DNA of 64,000 nt from Peteryoungia desertarenae. Its GTDB lineage: Bacteria > Pseudomonadota > Alphaproteobacteria > Rhizobiales > Rhizobiaceae. How positions within the stretch are numbered: position 1 is the stretch's first letter; every line of letters starts with the position of its first letter. A program made the translations under genes and the position numbers. Below, in pieces: positions 43,093 through 51,649 of the stretch. The notes beneath the pieces were generated by a model. It saw nothing but the letters and a program-made list of their open reading frames with translations, was not told the origin of the DNA and made no database searches. The stretch is taken from positions 2,820,501-2,884,500 of the forward strand of contig NZ_CP058350.1 of assembly GCF_005860795.2 (NCBI RefSeq), read 5' to 3'.

Positions 43093-43785
43093 ATGAGCAC
43101 GCTTGACTACATGGCCTTCGCCTTGTTCGCCTTTCTCTGGCTGGCCTATTCCATCATCATCAGCCGCGGCATGATCCTTGGGCGCACGAGCCTGACCATG
43201 GCCATGGCGGAACGGCGGCGGGAATGGATTTTGAACTCCATGTCTCGCGACCTGAAGATGATCGACACGCAGATCATGGCAGGCCTGCAGAACGGAACAG
43301 CCTTCTTTGCCTCAACGACCATCTTTGCGATCGGTGGGTCCTTCGCCTTGCTCGGTGCGACAGAGCAGGTCGATGCGATCCTCAACGACCTGCCCTTCAT
43401 CGTGCCGGGTGGCCGGGTGATCTTTGAACTGAAGGTCTGCGGACTGATCGTGCTCTTTGGCTATTCATTCTTCAAATTCGGCTGGGCCTACCGCCTTTTC
43501 AACTACAGCACCATTCTCTTCGGCCGCATTCCGATGGGGGAAGAAACGCGCGCCGACCCCGAGCGGGCGCGCGATGCTGCGGAAATGGCGATCAGGATGA
43601 ACATCATTGCCGGCAAACACTTCAATGCAGGCCTGCGGACACTTTTCTATTCCATCGGCTATCTGGGATGGTTTGCCGGACCTCACGTTTTTGCCGCTGC
43701 AACCGCCACGATCTTTGTTGTCCTGATACGGAGGCAGTTCTTTTCGGAGGCGAGGCTGGCCCTGCTGTCCGAATCACCGCCTTGA
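43093..43785 (+). CDS. DUF599 family membrane protein
   Basis: A 230-residue protein with about four membrane helices (YMAFALFAFLWLAYSIIISR, GTAFFASTTIFAIGGSFALL, VCGLIVLFGYSFFKFGWAYR, GYLGWFAGPHVFAAATATIF). The region MAERRREWILNSMSRDLKMIDTQIMAGLQNG is the conserved DUF599 cytoplasmic helix with N/R residues. Function is unknown across the family. An AAAGGGGAATC ribosome site precedes the ATG. Confidence 0.87.
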   Translation: MSTLDYMAFALFAFLWLAYSIIISRGMILGRTSLTMAMAERRREWILNSMSRDLKMIDTQIMAGLQNGTAFFASTTIFAIGGSFALLGATEQVDAILNDLPFIVPGGRVIFELKVCGLIVLFGYSFFKFGWAYRLFNYSTILFGRIPMGEETRADPERARDAAEMAIRMNIIAGKHFNAGLRTLFYSIGYLGWFAGPHVFAAATATIFVVLIRRQFFSEARLALLSESPP

Positions 43786-43869
43786 AATCGCCGCCTTTGG
43801 TCTTTCAGCCGAACGGGCCGGATATCCGACATTCGCTTATCAAGAAGACCGCAGGAAAGACCCGTGCCC

Positions 43870-44850
43870 ATGTCCAGTGTCGAGCCACGCACTGCAGCAT
43901 CCCCACCCATCCGCAAGCGGTTGCCGTCCCTGGACAGCTTGCGAGGCATAGCCCTGATTGCCATGGCAACCTATCATTTTGCCTGGGATCTGGAGATGTT
44001 TGGCTATCTTGAGCCAGGGACTTCGACAAGCGGCTGGCTCCGGATCTATGCCCGCGCCATTGCATCGAGTTTCCTGTTCCTTGCCGGTTTCAGCCTCGTT
44101 CTCGCCCATTATCCACAGCTCAATCTCAAGAATTTTGGCAGGCGCCTCGGCGTAATCCTCGCAGCGGCGCTGGTGATTACGGCTGCCACCTATATCGCAG
44201 TTCCCGATGCCTTCATCTTTTTCGGCATTCTCCATGCGATTGCACTTGGCAGCATCATCGGTCTTCTGTTCCTCAAGGTACCGCCGGTGCTGACGCTTGT
44301 CGTCGCGGCGGCGATGGTCGCATTGCCGACCTTCTATAGATCCGTGATCTTCGACATGCCGATCCTGTGGTTCGTCGGTCTATCGGAGACCTTGCCACGT
44401 TCAAATGACTATGTGCCAATCCTGCCATGGGCCGGCGCCCTGCTTGCCGGTGTCGCGGTTGCGCGTCTAATGGCTGCGCAAAACGGCTATGCCTGGTTGG
44501 CGCGCCTGCCCGACGGTCCGGCCTGGCTGCAATGGGGCGGACGCCATTCGCTCACTGTTTACATCATCCATCAGCCGATCCTGATCGCCGTGATCTACCT
44601 GGCGTCTTTCGTCATTCCACCGCCGTCACCCGATCTCTCTGGCAATTATCTGAAAAACTGCCAGCCGGCCTGCGAAGCTGGGGGCAGCAGCGTCAACTTC
44701 TGTCTGGCCTATTGCGGCTGCACGCTTGGCGAATTGCAGCAACAGAGCCTGCTGGAACCGCTCCAGTCTGGCGCAATCTTGCCGGGTGATGATCAGCGAC
44801 TACAGAGTATTGCAGAAGTGTGTTCAGCAGCAGCCAGTGACGGGAGCTGA
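43870..44850 (+). CDS. Heparan-alpha-glucosaminide N-acetyltransferase-like membrane protein (DUF1624)
   Basis: A 326-residue polytopic protein. The N-terminal RLPSLDSLRGIALIAMATYHFAWDLEMFGY is the DUF1624/acyltransferase_3-like signature (D-x-xRG-x-A, H in helix 1). About eight further helices follow, with GRHSLTVYIIHQPIL late in the chain. The soluble C-terminal tail is Cys-rich (NCQPACEAGG, FCLAYCGCTL), which recurs in rhizobial members. It probably transfers acyl groups to an envelope glycan. The GTG at 43864 is an alternative start. The next gene begins 2 bp after the stop, so the two form an operon. Confidence 0.82.
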   Translation: MSSVEPRTAASPPIRKRLPSLDSLRGIALIAMATYHFAWDLEMFGYLEPGTSTSGWLRIYARAIASSFLFLAGFSLVLAHYPQLNLKNFGRRLGVILAAALVITAATYIAVPDAFIFFGILHAIALGSIIGLLFLKVPPVLTLVVAAAMVALPTFYRSVIFDMPILWFVGLSETLPRSNDYVPILPWAGALLAGVAVARLMAAQNGYAWLARLPDGPAWLQWGGRHSLTVYIIHQPILIAVIYLASFVIPPPSPDLSGNYLKNCQPACEAGGSSVNFCLAYCGCTLGELQQQSLLEPLQSGAILPGDDQRLQSIAEVCSAAASDGS

Positions 44851-44852
44851 CC

Positions 44853-45329
44853 ATGAATGCCTATCGACTGAAGCCTTTGTCCTTTCCATGGCCACCGACC
44901 GCCTTTGGCCTCGGTGTCGTGCTTGCTTTCCTGCTGGGGCGTTTGACAGGCCCCCTGCCCGACCTGAGCCAGTTCGCCTATCCGCTGACAATCATCGGCA
45001 TTGTCTTCGGCCTTGCCGGTGCCGCTTTGCATGGTTGGGCCGTGATGACGCTCGTGGATCACAATACGCCAATCCTGCATAGCGGCTGCACCAGACGGCT
45101 GGTGACAACCGGCCCCTATGCTATCAGCCGCAATCCGATCTATCTCGGCTATCTTTTGCTCACGGTTGCCGTTGGACTGATCACCGGCATTTCCTGGTTC
45201 CTGATCGCCGCAGCCATCGGCTTTGCCATCACCACCGGTTTTGCCATTCCCTGTGAGGAAAAGCACCTTCTGGCGCGTTTCGGGATCGAATTCGAAAATT
45301 ACTGCAAGCGAGCGAGACGCTGGATCTGA
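44853..45329 (+). CDS. Isoprenylcysteine carboxyl methyltransferase-like membrane protein
   Basis: A 158-residue protein with four or five helices. The C-terminal half carries the ICMT/PEMT landmarks: LVTTGPYAISRNPIYLGYLL (G-P-Y...RNP-Y-G) and PCEEKHLLARFGIEFENYCKR, with the Glu-Glu near the S-adenosylmethionine site and the 'F...Y..Y...V/RR' end. Bacterial members methylate membrane-embedded or unknown substrates. It is coupled to the DUF1624 gene, suggesting joint modification of an envelope component. Confidence 0.85.
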   Translation: MNAYRLKPLSFPWPPTAFGLGVVLAFLLGRLTGPLPDLSQFAYPLTIIGIVFGLAGAALHGWAVMTLVDHNTPILHSGCTRRLVTTGPYAISRNPIYLGYLLLTVAVGLITGISWFLIAAAIGFAITTGFAIPCEEKHLLARFGIEFENYCKRARRWI

Positions 45330-45370
45330 ACGGCATCGCAAGGTCTTCCGCCCTGCCCGCTTCTTTGGCG

Positions 45371-45757
45371 TCAGGTACCGACGCCGATCTCGACCAGACG
45401 GGTCAGACAGGCTTCCTCGGCATTGTCGAGTTCAGTGAGGGTCTCGTCGATGTCCCGGCGCTTCTGGCGCAATTCCTCGCGCTTTTCATCAATGCGCTTC
45501 ATCATCAGCTTGAGCTGGCCGACTTCCCCGGGCGGCTCCTTGTAGACATGGATGATTTCGCGAATTTCGGCAACGGTAAAGCCAATGCGCCGGCCACGGA
45601 GGATTTCCTGCAACAGCCTGCGATCGGCCGCACGATACAGTCGGGTACGACCGCGACGCTCCGGATGAAGCAGGCCTTCATCCTCGTAAAAGCGAAGTGT
45701 CCGGGTCGAGACTCCGAACTCGCGCGTCAGTTCTGTAATGCTATAATACTTCTTCAC
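45371..45757 (-). CDS. MerR-family transcriptional regulator
   Basis: An N-terminal MerR winged helix (YYSITELTREFGVSTRTLRF, YEDEGLLHPERRGRTRLYRA) is followed by a dimerisation coiled coil (KLMMKRIDEKREELRQKRRD). There is no C-terminal metal-binding Cys cluster or effector domain, as in short LiuR/PbrR-unrelated MerR proteins of fatty-acid or amino-acid control. I prefer the GTG at 45757 (VKKYYSITEL), which follows a GGGGGG stretch; the GTG at 45784 is possible. About 128 residues. Confidence 0.85.
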   Translation of the reverse strand: MKKYYSITELTREFGVSTRTLRFYEDEGLLHPERRGRTRLYRAADRRLLQEILRGRRIGFTVAEIREIIHVYKEPPGEVGQLKLMMKRIDEKREELRQKRRDIDETLTELDNAEEACLTRLVEIGVGT

Positions 45758-45820
45758 AGCCGTTCCGAATCCCCCCTCAATCACGGACCAGCATATTTTC
45801 TTTTACGTAAAAGTCAATTT

Positions 45821-47257
45821 TCAGGAACCGACGCCGATCCGGAACCACCAGGTGGCAAGACCGAGAAAGGCGAAGAAGCCGGTAATGTCCGTGACTGTGG
45901 TGACGAACACCGCCGAGGAAACGGCGGGATCCGCCCCCAGCCGATCGAGCAGGATCGGGATCAGAATCCCGGCCACGGCGGCAGCGAACATGTTGATCAG
46001 CATGGCGGTGGCGATGATGCCGCCAATATTGACATCCTGGAACCAGAGCCCCGCTACAAGGCCGATCAGGATGCCGAACACCATCCCGTTCAACAATCCG
46101 ACACCCGCTTCACGCCGGACAACCCGCCATGCATTGTGGATATCGAGGTTTCGGGTCGCAAGCGCTCGTACCGTGACCGTCATGGTCTGAGATCCGGCAT
46201 TGCCTCCCATGCCGGCCACGATTGGCATCAGCACGGCCAGCGCCACGATTTCTTCAATGGTTGCCTCGAACAGCGAGATGACGGAGGCCGCAAGGATTGC
46301 GGTCAGAAGATTGACGAACAGCCAGGGCACGCGGGAGCGGGACGTTTCTGTGACCGTGTCCGACAGTTCTTCGTCACCGACGCCGCCGAGGCGCATCAGA
46401 TCCTCTTCCGCCTCTTCCTGGATGACGTCGACAACGTCATCAATGGTCAGCACACCGACCAGCCTTCCCCCCTCATCGACGACAGCCGCCGACAGAAGGT
46501 CATACTGCTCGAATTCCTGGGCGGCCTCCTCCTGGTCCATCACCGCCGGGATCGGATGATTGGTCTCGCGCATGATCGCTTCGATCTTGACCTGGCGCTT
46601 GGTGCGCAGGATGCGGTCGAGGTCGACGGCGCCAAGCAGCCTGAATGTCGGGTCAATGACAAAGATCTGGGAAAAACTCTCGGGCAGATCCTCCTCGTCG
46701 CGCATGTAGTCGATCGTCTGGCCGACCGTCCAGAACGGCGGAACGGCAACGAATTCCGTCTGCATCCGCCGACCAGCCGAGCTTTCCGGATAATCCAGCG
46801 CACGGCGCAGACGGACACGCTCGGTAAAGGGAAGCTGGGCAAGGATTTCGTCCTGATCGGCCTGATCGAGATCTTCCAGAATGTAGACCGCGTCATCCGA
46901 ATCCAGCTCGCCGATGGCCGCCGCAATCTGCGCATTGGGAAGGTTCTCGACGATCTGCAGACGGATAGCCTCGTCGACCTCGGTCAGAGCCGTGAGGTCG
47001 AAATCGTCACCCAGCAGACGAACAAGCGCAATCCGCTGATCCGCCTGGATCGCCTCGATCAGGTCGCCAAGCTCCGATTCGTGCAGCCGGGCAACCCGCT
47101 GTCTGAGGAATAGAAGGTCACGATCGGCAATCGCTGCACCGACAAGCATAAGGAAGTCGGAGCGAACGGAACCGTCTTCCGCATAGATGCTCTCGGGCAT
47201 CTCCTCGATCGGCGGACGGTTGCGGATCTCGTCTTCGGTCTCCGTCATCTCAGCCAC
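45821..47257 (-). CDS. mgtE: Magnesium transporter MgtE
   Basis: A 478-residue channel-type Mg2+ transporter. The N domain (about residues 40-160) has the repeated MgtE_N pattern (RLHESELGDLIEAIQADQRI, AAAIGELDSDDAVYILEDLD). Two CBS domains lie at about 165-290 (RDEEDLPESFSQIFVIDPTF, VVDEGGRLVGVLTIDDVVDV). The membrane domain follows, with five helices and the pore motif LMPIVAGMGGNAGSQT. In MgtE, cytosolic Mg2+ binding to acidic residues of the N and CBS domains closes the pore. Length and motifs are complete. Confidence 0.94.
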   Translation of the reverse strand: MAEMTETEDEIRNRPPIEEMPESIYAEDGSVRSDFLMLVGAAIADRDLLFLRQRVARLHESELGDLIEAIQADQRIALVRLLGDDFDLTALTEVDEAIRLQIVENLPNAQIAAAIGELDSDDAVYILEDLDQADQDEILAQLPFTERVRLRRALDYPESSAGRRMQTEFVAVPPFWTVGQTIDYMRDEEDLPESFSQIFVIDPTFRLLGAVDLDRILRTKRQVKIEAIMRETNHPIPAVMDQEEAAQEFEQYDLLSAAVVDEGGRLVGVLTIDDVVDVIQEEAEEDLMRLGGVGDEELSDTVTETSRSRVPWLFVNLLTAILAASVISLFEATIEEIVALAVLMPIVAGMGGNAGSQTMTVTVRALATRNLDIHNAWRVVRREAGVGLLNGMVFGILIGLVAGLWFQDVNIGGIIATAMLINMFAAAVAGILIPILLDRLGADPAVSSAVFVTTVTDITGFFAFLGLATWWFRIGVGS

Positions 47258-47435
47258 CTCTATCGTTCACTGGCGTGTCGCTTGATTGCTTGCCGTGGAG
47301 AATGGCCACTGAAAGTGCTTTGTCAACAACTGCATAGCCACTCTTTGTCCCACGCAGCAGAATCGGGGAAAGGTTTCGCTTGTGCATCGGACCGGACCGC
47401 CTGATATCATCCGAGTGAAGCCCGAACTGACGAGT

Positions 47436-47936
47436 ATGACCGTGTCGACACTGACAATCCGCCGCTATCCGGACGCCGCCCTGGCGACCCCATGCCTTCC
47501 GGTAAGCTCATTTGATGAAGATCTGAAGTCGCTGGTGGATGCGCTTTACCACACGATGAAGGCGGCGCCTGGAGTCGGTATCACTGCGGCCCACTGCGGA
47601 CTAGCCTACCGCATAGTCGTCATCGAACTTGATGAACTTGGCGGCCGGTGCGATTACATCAACCCCGAACTGATTTGGAGTTCGCCGGAACAGGCTGAAT
47701 TCACCGAAGGCAGTGTCTCTATGCCTGGGGTCACGGAGACGGTGACAAGACCCCGACACGTCCGGATCCGCTATCAGGATCTCTCTGGCCATACCCATGA
47801 AGAGAGCCTCACCGGCTTTCCAGCTATCTGCATGCAGCATGAAATAGACCAACTCGATGGCATCTTCTGGCTTCAAAGACTTTCGCGTCTGAAGCGTGAG
47901 CGCCTGATCAAGAAGTGGCAGAAGCTCAATCGCTGA
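47436..47936 (+). CDS. Peptide deformylase-like protein with altered active-site residues
   Basis: A 166-residue PDF fold. Motif I reads GVGITAAHCG (usual GxGxAAxQ, here His for Gln). Motif II reads EGSVSMPG (usual EGCLS), so the Cys metal ligand is Ser. Motif III reads QHEIDQLDG (HExDH-like, second His replaced by Gln: H-E-I-D-Q). Normal deformylase uses Cys and both His to hold Fe2+ and Gln and Glu for catalysis, so this one is probably inactive as a deformylase or uses a different metal set. The ATG at 47436 is a choice; the frame is open from 47382. Such divergent second copies accompany a normal def gene elsewhere. Confidence 0.8.
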   Translation: MTVSTLTIRRYPDAALATPCLPVSSFDEDLKSLVDALYHTMKAAPGVGITAAHCGLAYRIVVIELDELGGRCDYINPELIWSSPEQAEFTEGSVSMPGVTETVTRPRHVRIRYQDLSGHTHEESLTGFPAICMQHEIDQLDGIFWLQRLSRLKRERLIKKWQKLNR

Positions 47937-48002
47937 CACCACTCGCGCGAACAATGTGCCGAGACGCGCGTTAAGCAGGATCACCCATTAAAGGAGATCC
48001 CC

Positions 48003-48503
48003 ATGGCCAAAGGCGAGGCAAAGACACAGTTTTCGCGCGAAGACGATTATCGCGACTATGACCAGCGCGACATTACAGATGGCTGGCCCTATGACGATGG
48101 CGCGGGAGCTGGCGCCAAACCCGTCGAGAATCGCAGCTATGGAGAAACAGCCAGCAATTTCGACAGGGAACGCAACGAGGGCTTCCGTATCAATGAGGTG
48201 GACGCAAAGGGAGCCGAGCCGCAGCCGGCAACGCCCGTTTTGCCGACAACAGACAGGCGCGAGGACGACGATCAGCTTGAATCCGACATCATGGACGCTC
48301 TGGCGCTGGAGGACGATGTCACCCTAGCAGCCATCGACCTCCATGTAGACGGGCATCGCGTGACGCTACGGGGATCAGTCGACACGGCAGAGGATCGCAG
48401 ACGCATAGAGTTGAAGACACTCGGCGTCGCCGGTGTCTCCCAGGTGGTGAATCATATCACCACGATTGGCATCGACAGCCACATTCCTCGTGACGCAGAC
48501 TGA
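48003..48503 (+). CDS. BON-domain protein
   Basis: A 166-residue hydrophilic protein with an AAAGGAGA site before the ATG. Residues 1-90 are acidic and disordered-looking (REDDYRDYDQRDITDGWPYD). Residues about 92-160 form a BON domain (DDQLESDIMDALALEDDVTL, GHRVTLRGSVDTAEDRRRIE, VVNHITT). BON domains bind phospholipid or envelope components. There is no signal peptide, so this one is probably cytoplasmic or peripheral. A conserved small group in rhizobia. Confidence 0.82.
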   Translation: MAKGEAKTQFSREDDYRDYDQRDITDGWPYDDGAGAGAKPVENRSYGETASNFDRERNEGFRINEVDAKGAEPQPATPVLPTTDRREDDDQLESDIMDALALEDDVTLAAIDLHVDGHRVTLRGSVDTAEDRRRIELKTLGVAGVSQVVNHITTIGIDSHIPRDAD

Positions 48504-48540
48504 CGTGCTAGCACCGGATTTTTCAGTAAAAACAGTGGGG

Positions 48541-48571
48541 AAACAAAAAACCCGGCCAGAGGCCGGGTTCT
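48541..48571 (-). terminator. Terminator of the tRNA-Leu gene
   Basis: On the minus strand AACCCGGCC-TCT-GGCCGGGTT is followed by TTTT, a few bases after the tRNA 3' end. The stem is perfect over 9 bp. Confidence 0.85.
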
Positions 48572-48573
48572 TT

Positions 48574-48658
48574 TGGTGCGGTCGAGAAGACTCGAACTTC
48601 CACGGGTTGCCCCACAGCGACCTCAACGCTGCGCGTCTACCAATTCCGCCACGACCGC
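48574..48658 (-). tRNA. tRNA-Leu (anticodon GAG)
   Basis: Read on the minus strand, an 85-nt cloverleaf begins GCGGTCGTGGCGGAATTGG and ends ...CTCGACCGCACCA with CCA encoded. The acceptor arms GCGGTCG/CGACCGC pair perfectly. The D-loop has GGTAGACGC and the T-arm has GTTCGAGTC. A long variable arm (TGTGGGGCAACCCGTG region) marks a class II tRNA. The anticodon loop GTTGAGGT gives GAG, reading CUC/CUU leucine codons. Confidence 0.93.
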
Positions 48659-48694
48659 ATCGTGGTAGGCGCCGAATTGCTTCGGCGGGGCTGC

Positions 48695-48722
48695 ATGTAG
48701 CAAAAGCATTCGGGGTCCACAA
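48695..48722 (-). promoter_or_regulatory. Putative promoter of tRNA-Leu
   Basis: On the minus strand, TTGTGG (complement of 48717-48722, within CTTGTGG) and CTACAT (complement of 48695-48700) are separated by 16 bp. This fits the rhizobial -35 CTTG.. and -10 CTATAT-like consensus, about 36 bp before the tRNA. Confidence 0.45.
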
Positions 48723-48863
48723 GCCCGTCATGACAGATTTTTGATAAAACCATCAAGGCCGGGGAAAAGCCTGGGGATTGAAAAGCCGCAGCTGCCTTGA
48801 ACTTCAGAGGTTTTCTTGCCAAGTAAGGGAAAAATCTAGCTTTTTCCGCAAGGGCAGAAATCC

Positions 48864-49580
48864 ATGCACCGCACCGAACTCGATCATTCCATGCTGCCGA
48901 AACCGGGCTCGCCTCCGGTTCGCTGGCGAATTAGCGATGGTCTCGTTCCCTATTCGGACGCTGTTGCAGAGATGGAGCGCGAAGTCGCAGCGATCGCTGA
49001 CGGAACGGCTGGCGAACTGGTCTGGCTGCTGGAGCATCCGCCCCTTTACACCGCAGGAACGAGCGCCGACCCTAAGGATCTGATCGCGCCCGACCGCTTC
49101 CCCGTCTTTGCGACGGGGCGTGGAGGCGAATACACCTATCACGGGCCCGGTCAGCGGGTCGCCTATGTGATGCTGGACCTGAAGAGGCGCCGGCAGGATG
49201 TGCGCGCCTATGTGGCAGCTCTTGAGGAAGTGATCATCCAGACACTGGAGAAAATGAACATCCGGGGGGAACGACGCGAAGACCGCGTAGGCGTCTGGGT
49301 GCAGCGCCCTGACAAACCAAGGTTACCGAATGGGGGCCTGAGCGAGGACAAGATCGCGGCGCTGGGGATCAGATTGCGGCGCTGGGTGAGCTTTCACGGC
49401 CTGTCAATCAATGTGGACCCGGACCTGGATCACTTCACCGGCATCGTTCCCTGCGGAATCAGCGCCTATGGTGTGACCAGCCTTGTTGATCTCGGCCAGC
49501 TCGTCATGATGCCCGATGTGGACATCCGACTGCGCGAAGCCTTCGAAGAAGTCTTCGGCGACACCATCAATGACGCCTGA
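48864..49580 (+). CDS. lipB: Lipoyl(octanoyl) transferase
   Basis: A 238-residue enzyme that moves octanoate from acyl carrier protein to the lipoyl domains of 2-oxoacid dehydrogenases and GcvH. Landmarks: [23 protein letters not shown] (substrate-binding RGG...HGPGQ), [23 protein letters not shown] (catalytic Lys region) and IVPCGI with the catalytic Cys. The length is standard. A CGCAAGGGCAG stretch precedes the ATG at 48864. Confidence 0.94.
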   Translation: MHRTELDHSMLPKPGSPPVRWRISDGLVPYSDAVAEMEREVAAIADGTAGELVWLLEHPPLYTAGTSADPKDLIAPDRFPVFATGRGGEYTYHGPGQRVAYVMLDLKRRRQDVRAYVAALEEVIIQTLEKMNIRGERREDRVGVWVQRPDKPRLPNGGLSEDKIAALGIRLRRWVSFHGLSINVDPDLDHFTGIVPCGISAYGVTSLVDLGQLVMMPDVDIRLREAFEEVFGDTINDA

Positions 49581-49594
49581 AATCCTGCCGACGG

Positions 49595-49871
49595 CTAGAG
49601 CCGCTCATTTTTAAATGGAAACAGTTCTGCCGGAGCAGGTTTTTGTCGGGGCCGCGACGATCGGCGAGGCGCATACGCTGGTGTATGAGCGAGATGATCG
49701 CCGCTGATCCCGGCGGAAAGATGCCCGGCCCTTCGGGTTGGCTGGAACGGGCCGCCTGATCGCCCGGCTGGCTTGGCCGTATGCGTTGGCTACGACGCGC
49801 GCCAGCCGGGCGACCATCCGACTCCGTTTCAGCCAACAGAACTGATTCCATTTAGAAATGAAGGGCTCTAG
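49595..49871. mobile_element. 277-bp MITE-like element with 39-bp imperfect terminal inverted repeats
   Basis: The left end (49595-49633, CTAGAGCCGCTCATTTTTAA...) and the reversed right end (49833-49871, CTAGAGCCCTTCATTTCTAA...) match at 33 of 39 positions. Both ends carry TA just inside, as after insertion at a TA target. Inside is a perfect 12-bp inverted repeat CGCCCGGCTGGC (49761-49772) / GCCAGCCGGGCG (49801-49812). A minus-strand frame over the element starts MESVLLAETESDGRPAGARR but is low-complexity and probably not a gene. There is no transposase, so it would be a non-autonomous element. Confidence 0.7.
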
Positions 49872-49874
49872 GCC

Positions 49875-50318
49875 TCACAATTCCCGCACCAGCGGGCTGT
49901 CGGAAGCCTCACCATTCTGTTCGAGGCTCTGTACGAAATCCTTCTCATAGCGGTCGAGCTGCTGCGCCAATTGCTTGATCAAGCGGCCTGTCTCCATGTG
50001 ACTGTCGGTCAGGCGCTTCAATTGGACGCGCATAGCCTCAAGCGGGAAGGTGTCATTCTCGACGTACGGTCCCTGTCCATAACCGGTCATCAGCCACATG
50101 GGCGAGACACCAAGGATACCGGCCACCTCCAGCAGACGTGTGGGACGCGGCTCGGAGCGATCAGCCTCCCATGCAAGCAGCGACTCGCGCTTGACGCCAA
50201 CGCGGTTTGCAAGATCACCCACCGAGACGCCTGCAGCATCGCGAGCCGCCGACAAACGCCCGCCGAGTGTGTCGTCACTCGCGTCCACAAGCCGTTTTCT
50301 CCGGTCAATACCGCCCAT
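49875..50318 (-). CDS. XRE-family transcriptional regulator
   Basis: A 147-residue protein. The helix-turn-helix spans about residues 20-75 (LGGRLSAARDAAGVSVGDLA, NRVGVKRESLLAWEADRSEP, RPTRLLEVAGILGVSPMWLM). The C-terminal half is a helical, probably coiled-coil, dimerisation part (LKRLTDSHMETGRLIKQLAQ QLDRYEKDFV). GAGAGGGAC precedes the ATG at 50318; the frame extends to 50624 without similarity. It resembles rhizobial one-domain XRE regulators with unknown targets. The MITE-like element abuts its stop. Confidence 0.85.
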   Translation of the reverse strand: MGGIDRRKRLVDASDDTLGGRLSAARDAAGVSVGDLANRVGVKRESLLAWEADRSEPRPTRLLEVAGILGVSPMWLMTGYGQGPYVENDTFPLEAMRVQLKRLTDSHMETGRLIKQLAQQLDRYEKDFVQSLEQNGEASDSPLVREL

Positions 50319-50535
50319 GCGTCCCTCTCCTCGTCTGGGAATTGGCCCGGGCTCCGAACAGATCGGCGAAACCCGCCCTTCTTCTTGATCCTTCTGGACA
50401 ACATAGGTGATCCCGACCGGTGACACCACCCTCCGGGTTTCAAATCGGACTTTCCGAATCACTCGGGACATGATTCTGATGGTCGCTTGCAGCCGACGAC
50501 AGGCTCGATCACCACCACAAGCATCTGAGCCATCC

Positions 50536-51474
50536 ATGCAGAACCAGCCGAAACAAGAGACTGCCGTCGCAGGCATGGCGCTGATGGCCGGTTGCATGCT
50601 GGTCCTGCCGGTAATGGATGCCATCGCGAAATATATGGCTAATGTCGAAGGAATGTCGCCCGGTCAGGTGACCTTTTATCGCTTCTTCTTTCAACTCGCC
50701 TGTACCCTGCCCTTGCTTTTGCTCCTGCAGGGCAGTCGAGCCGTCAAAGCAAGGCGGCCCTGGCTAAACTTGCTGCGCGGTGTGCTCCACGGTGCTGCCA
50801 GCTTGATGTTCTTCACCGCTGTGAAATACATGCCCCTCGCCGACGTTTTCGCCATTTACTTCGTCGAGCCCTTCATTCTGACGGCCCTTTCCGCCCTGTT
50901 TCTCGGCGAACGGGTCGGCTGGCGTCGCTGGCTTGCCATTGCCATCGGCTTCGGCGGTGCAATGATCGTCATCCAACCGAGTTACGAGATATTCGGATTT
51001 AAGGCATTGCTCCCCGTCGCCTGCGCCTTCCTGTTTGCGCTCTACATGTTCTTGAACCGGGCAATCGGTGACGCCGACAGCCCCATGACCATGCAGACAT
51101 TTGCCGGTATTGGCGGCACTTTGTTCATGGGGCTTGCCCTTGGCATCGGGAACTCCGTCGGAAGCGAGGATTTCACCCTGTCATTGCCGGCTTCGGCGAG
51201 CGCTTGGCTGCTTCTGATCCTTCTCGGCTCAATTTCCGGATATATCCATCTTCTGGTGGTCAAAGCCTTCCGGATGGCGCCCCTCTCCGTCCTTGCCCCA
51301 TTCCAGTATTTCGAAATCATTGCCGCCGTTTTCCTCGGCTATGTTCTGTTCAATGATTTCCCGACTCCATCCAAATGGGTGGGTATCCTGATCATAGTCG
51401 GATCAGGTCTCTTCATTCTCTGGCGCGAGCAGCAAAGGTCAAAAACAGGTTCCGGCTCGGCGAGCAAAGACTGA
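50536..51474 (+). CDS. EamA-type drug/metabolite transporter
   Basis: A 312-residue protein with ten predicted helices in two EamA repeats. Repeat 1 begins AGMALMAGCMLVLPVMDAIAKY and contains PLADVFAIYFVEPFILTALS ALFLGERVGWRRW. Repeat 2 contains FRMAPLSVLAPFQYFEIIAA VFLGYVLFNDFPTPSKWVGI. The 'P.....l.a.lfLgE....w' motif in each is diagnostic. Substrate unknown. The ATG at 50536 (MQNQPKQE) is preferred; the frame extends upstream to 50407 over the divergent XRE promoter region. Confidence 0.88.
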   Translation: MQNQPKQETAVAGMALMAGCMLVLPVMDAIAKYMANVEGMSPGQVTFYRFFFQLACTLPLLLLLQGSRAVKARRPWLNLLRGVLHGAASLMFFTAVKYMPLADVFAIYFVEPFILTALSALFLGERVGWRRWLAIAIGFGGAMIVIQPSYEIFGFKALLPVACAFLFALYMFLNRAIGDADSPMTMQTFAGIGGTLFMGLALGIGNSVGSEDFTLSLPASASAWLLLILLGSISGYIHLLVVKAFRMAPLSVLAPFQYFEIIAAVFLGYVLFNDFPTPSKWVGILIIVGSGLFILWREQQRSKTGSGSASKD

Positions 51475-51649
51475 ACCAGGCGAATGCAGCAACAGCATTA
51501 CGGAGCGACGATGGGCGGAAGAACGCGATTTCTACAAAAGTAATCGCTGGAATATCGAGATTGCTCAAATGCAACGCGTCATGGTGATGTAATGTTCAGA
51601 CAATTCCGATAGGTCCGGCGGGCTACCAGCCCGACATCGGAGACCTATC

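Noticed and set aside
49567..49851. 94-codon minus-strand frame over the MITE-like element
   Set aside because: It is part of the repeat element, low in complexity, and lacks a ribosome site; kept only as a note in the element entry.
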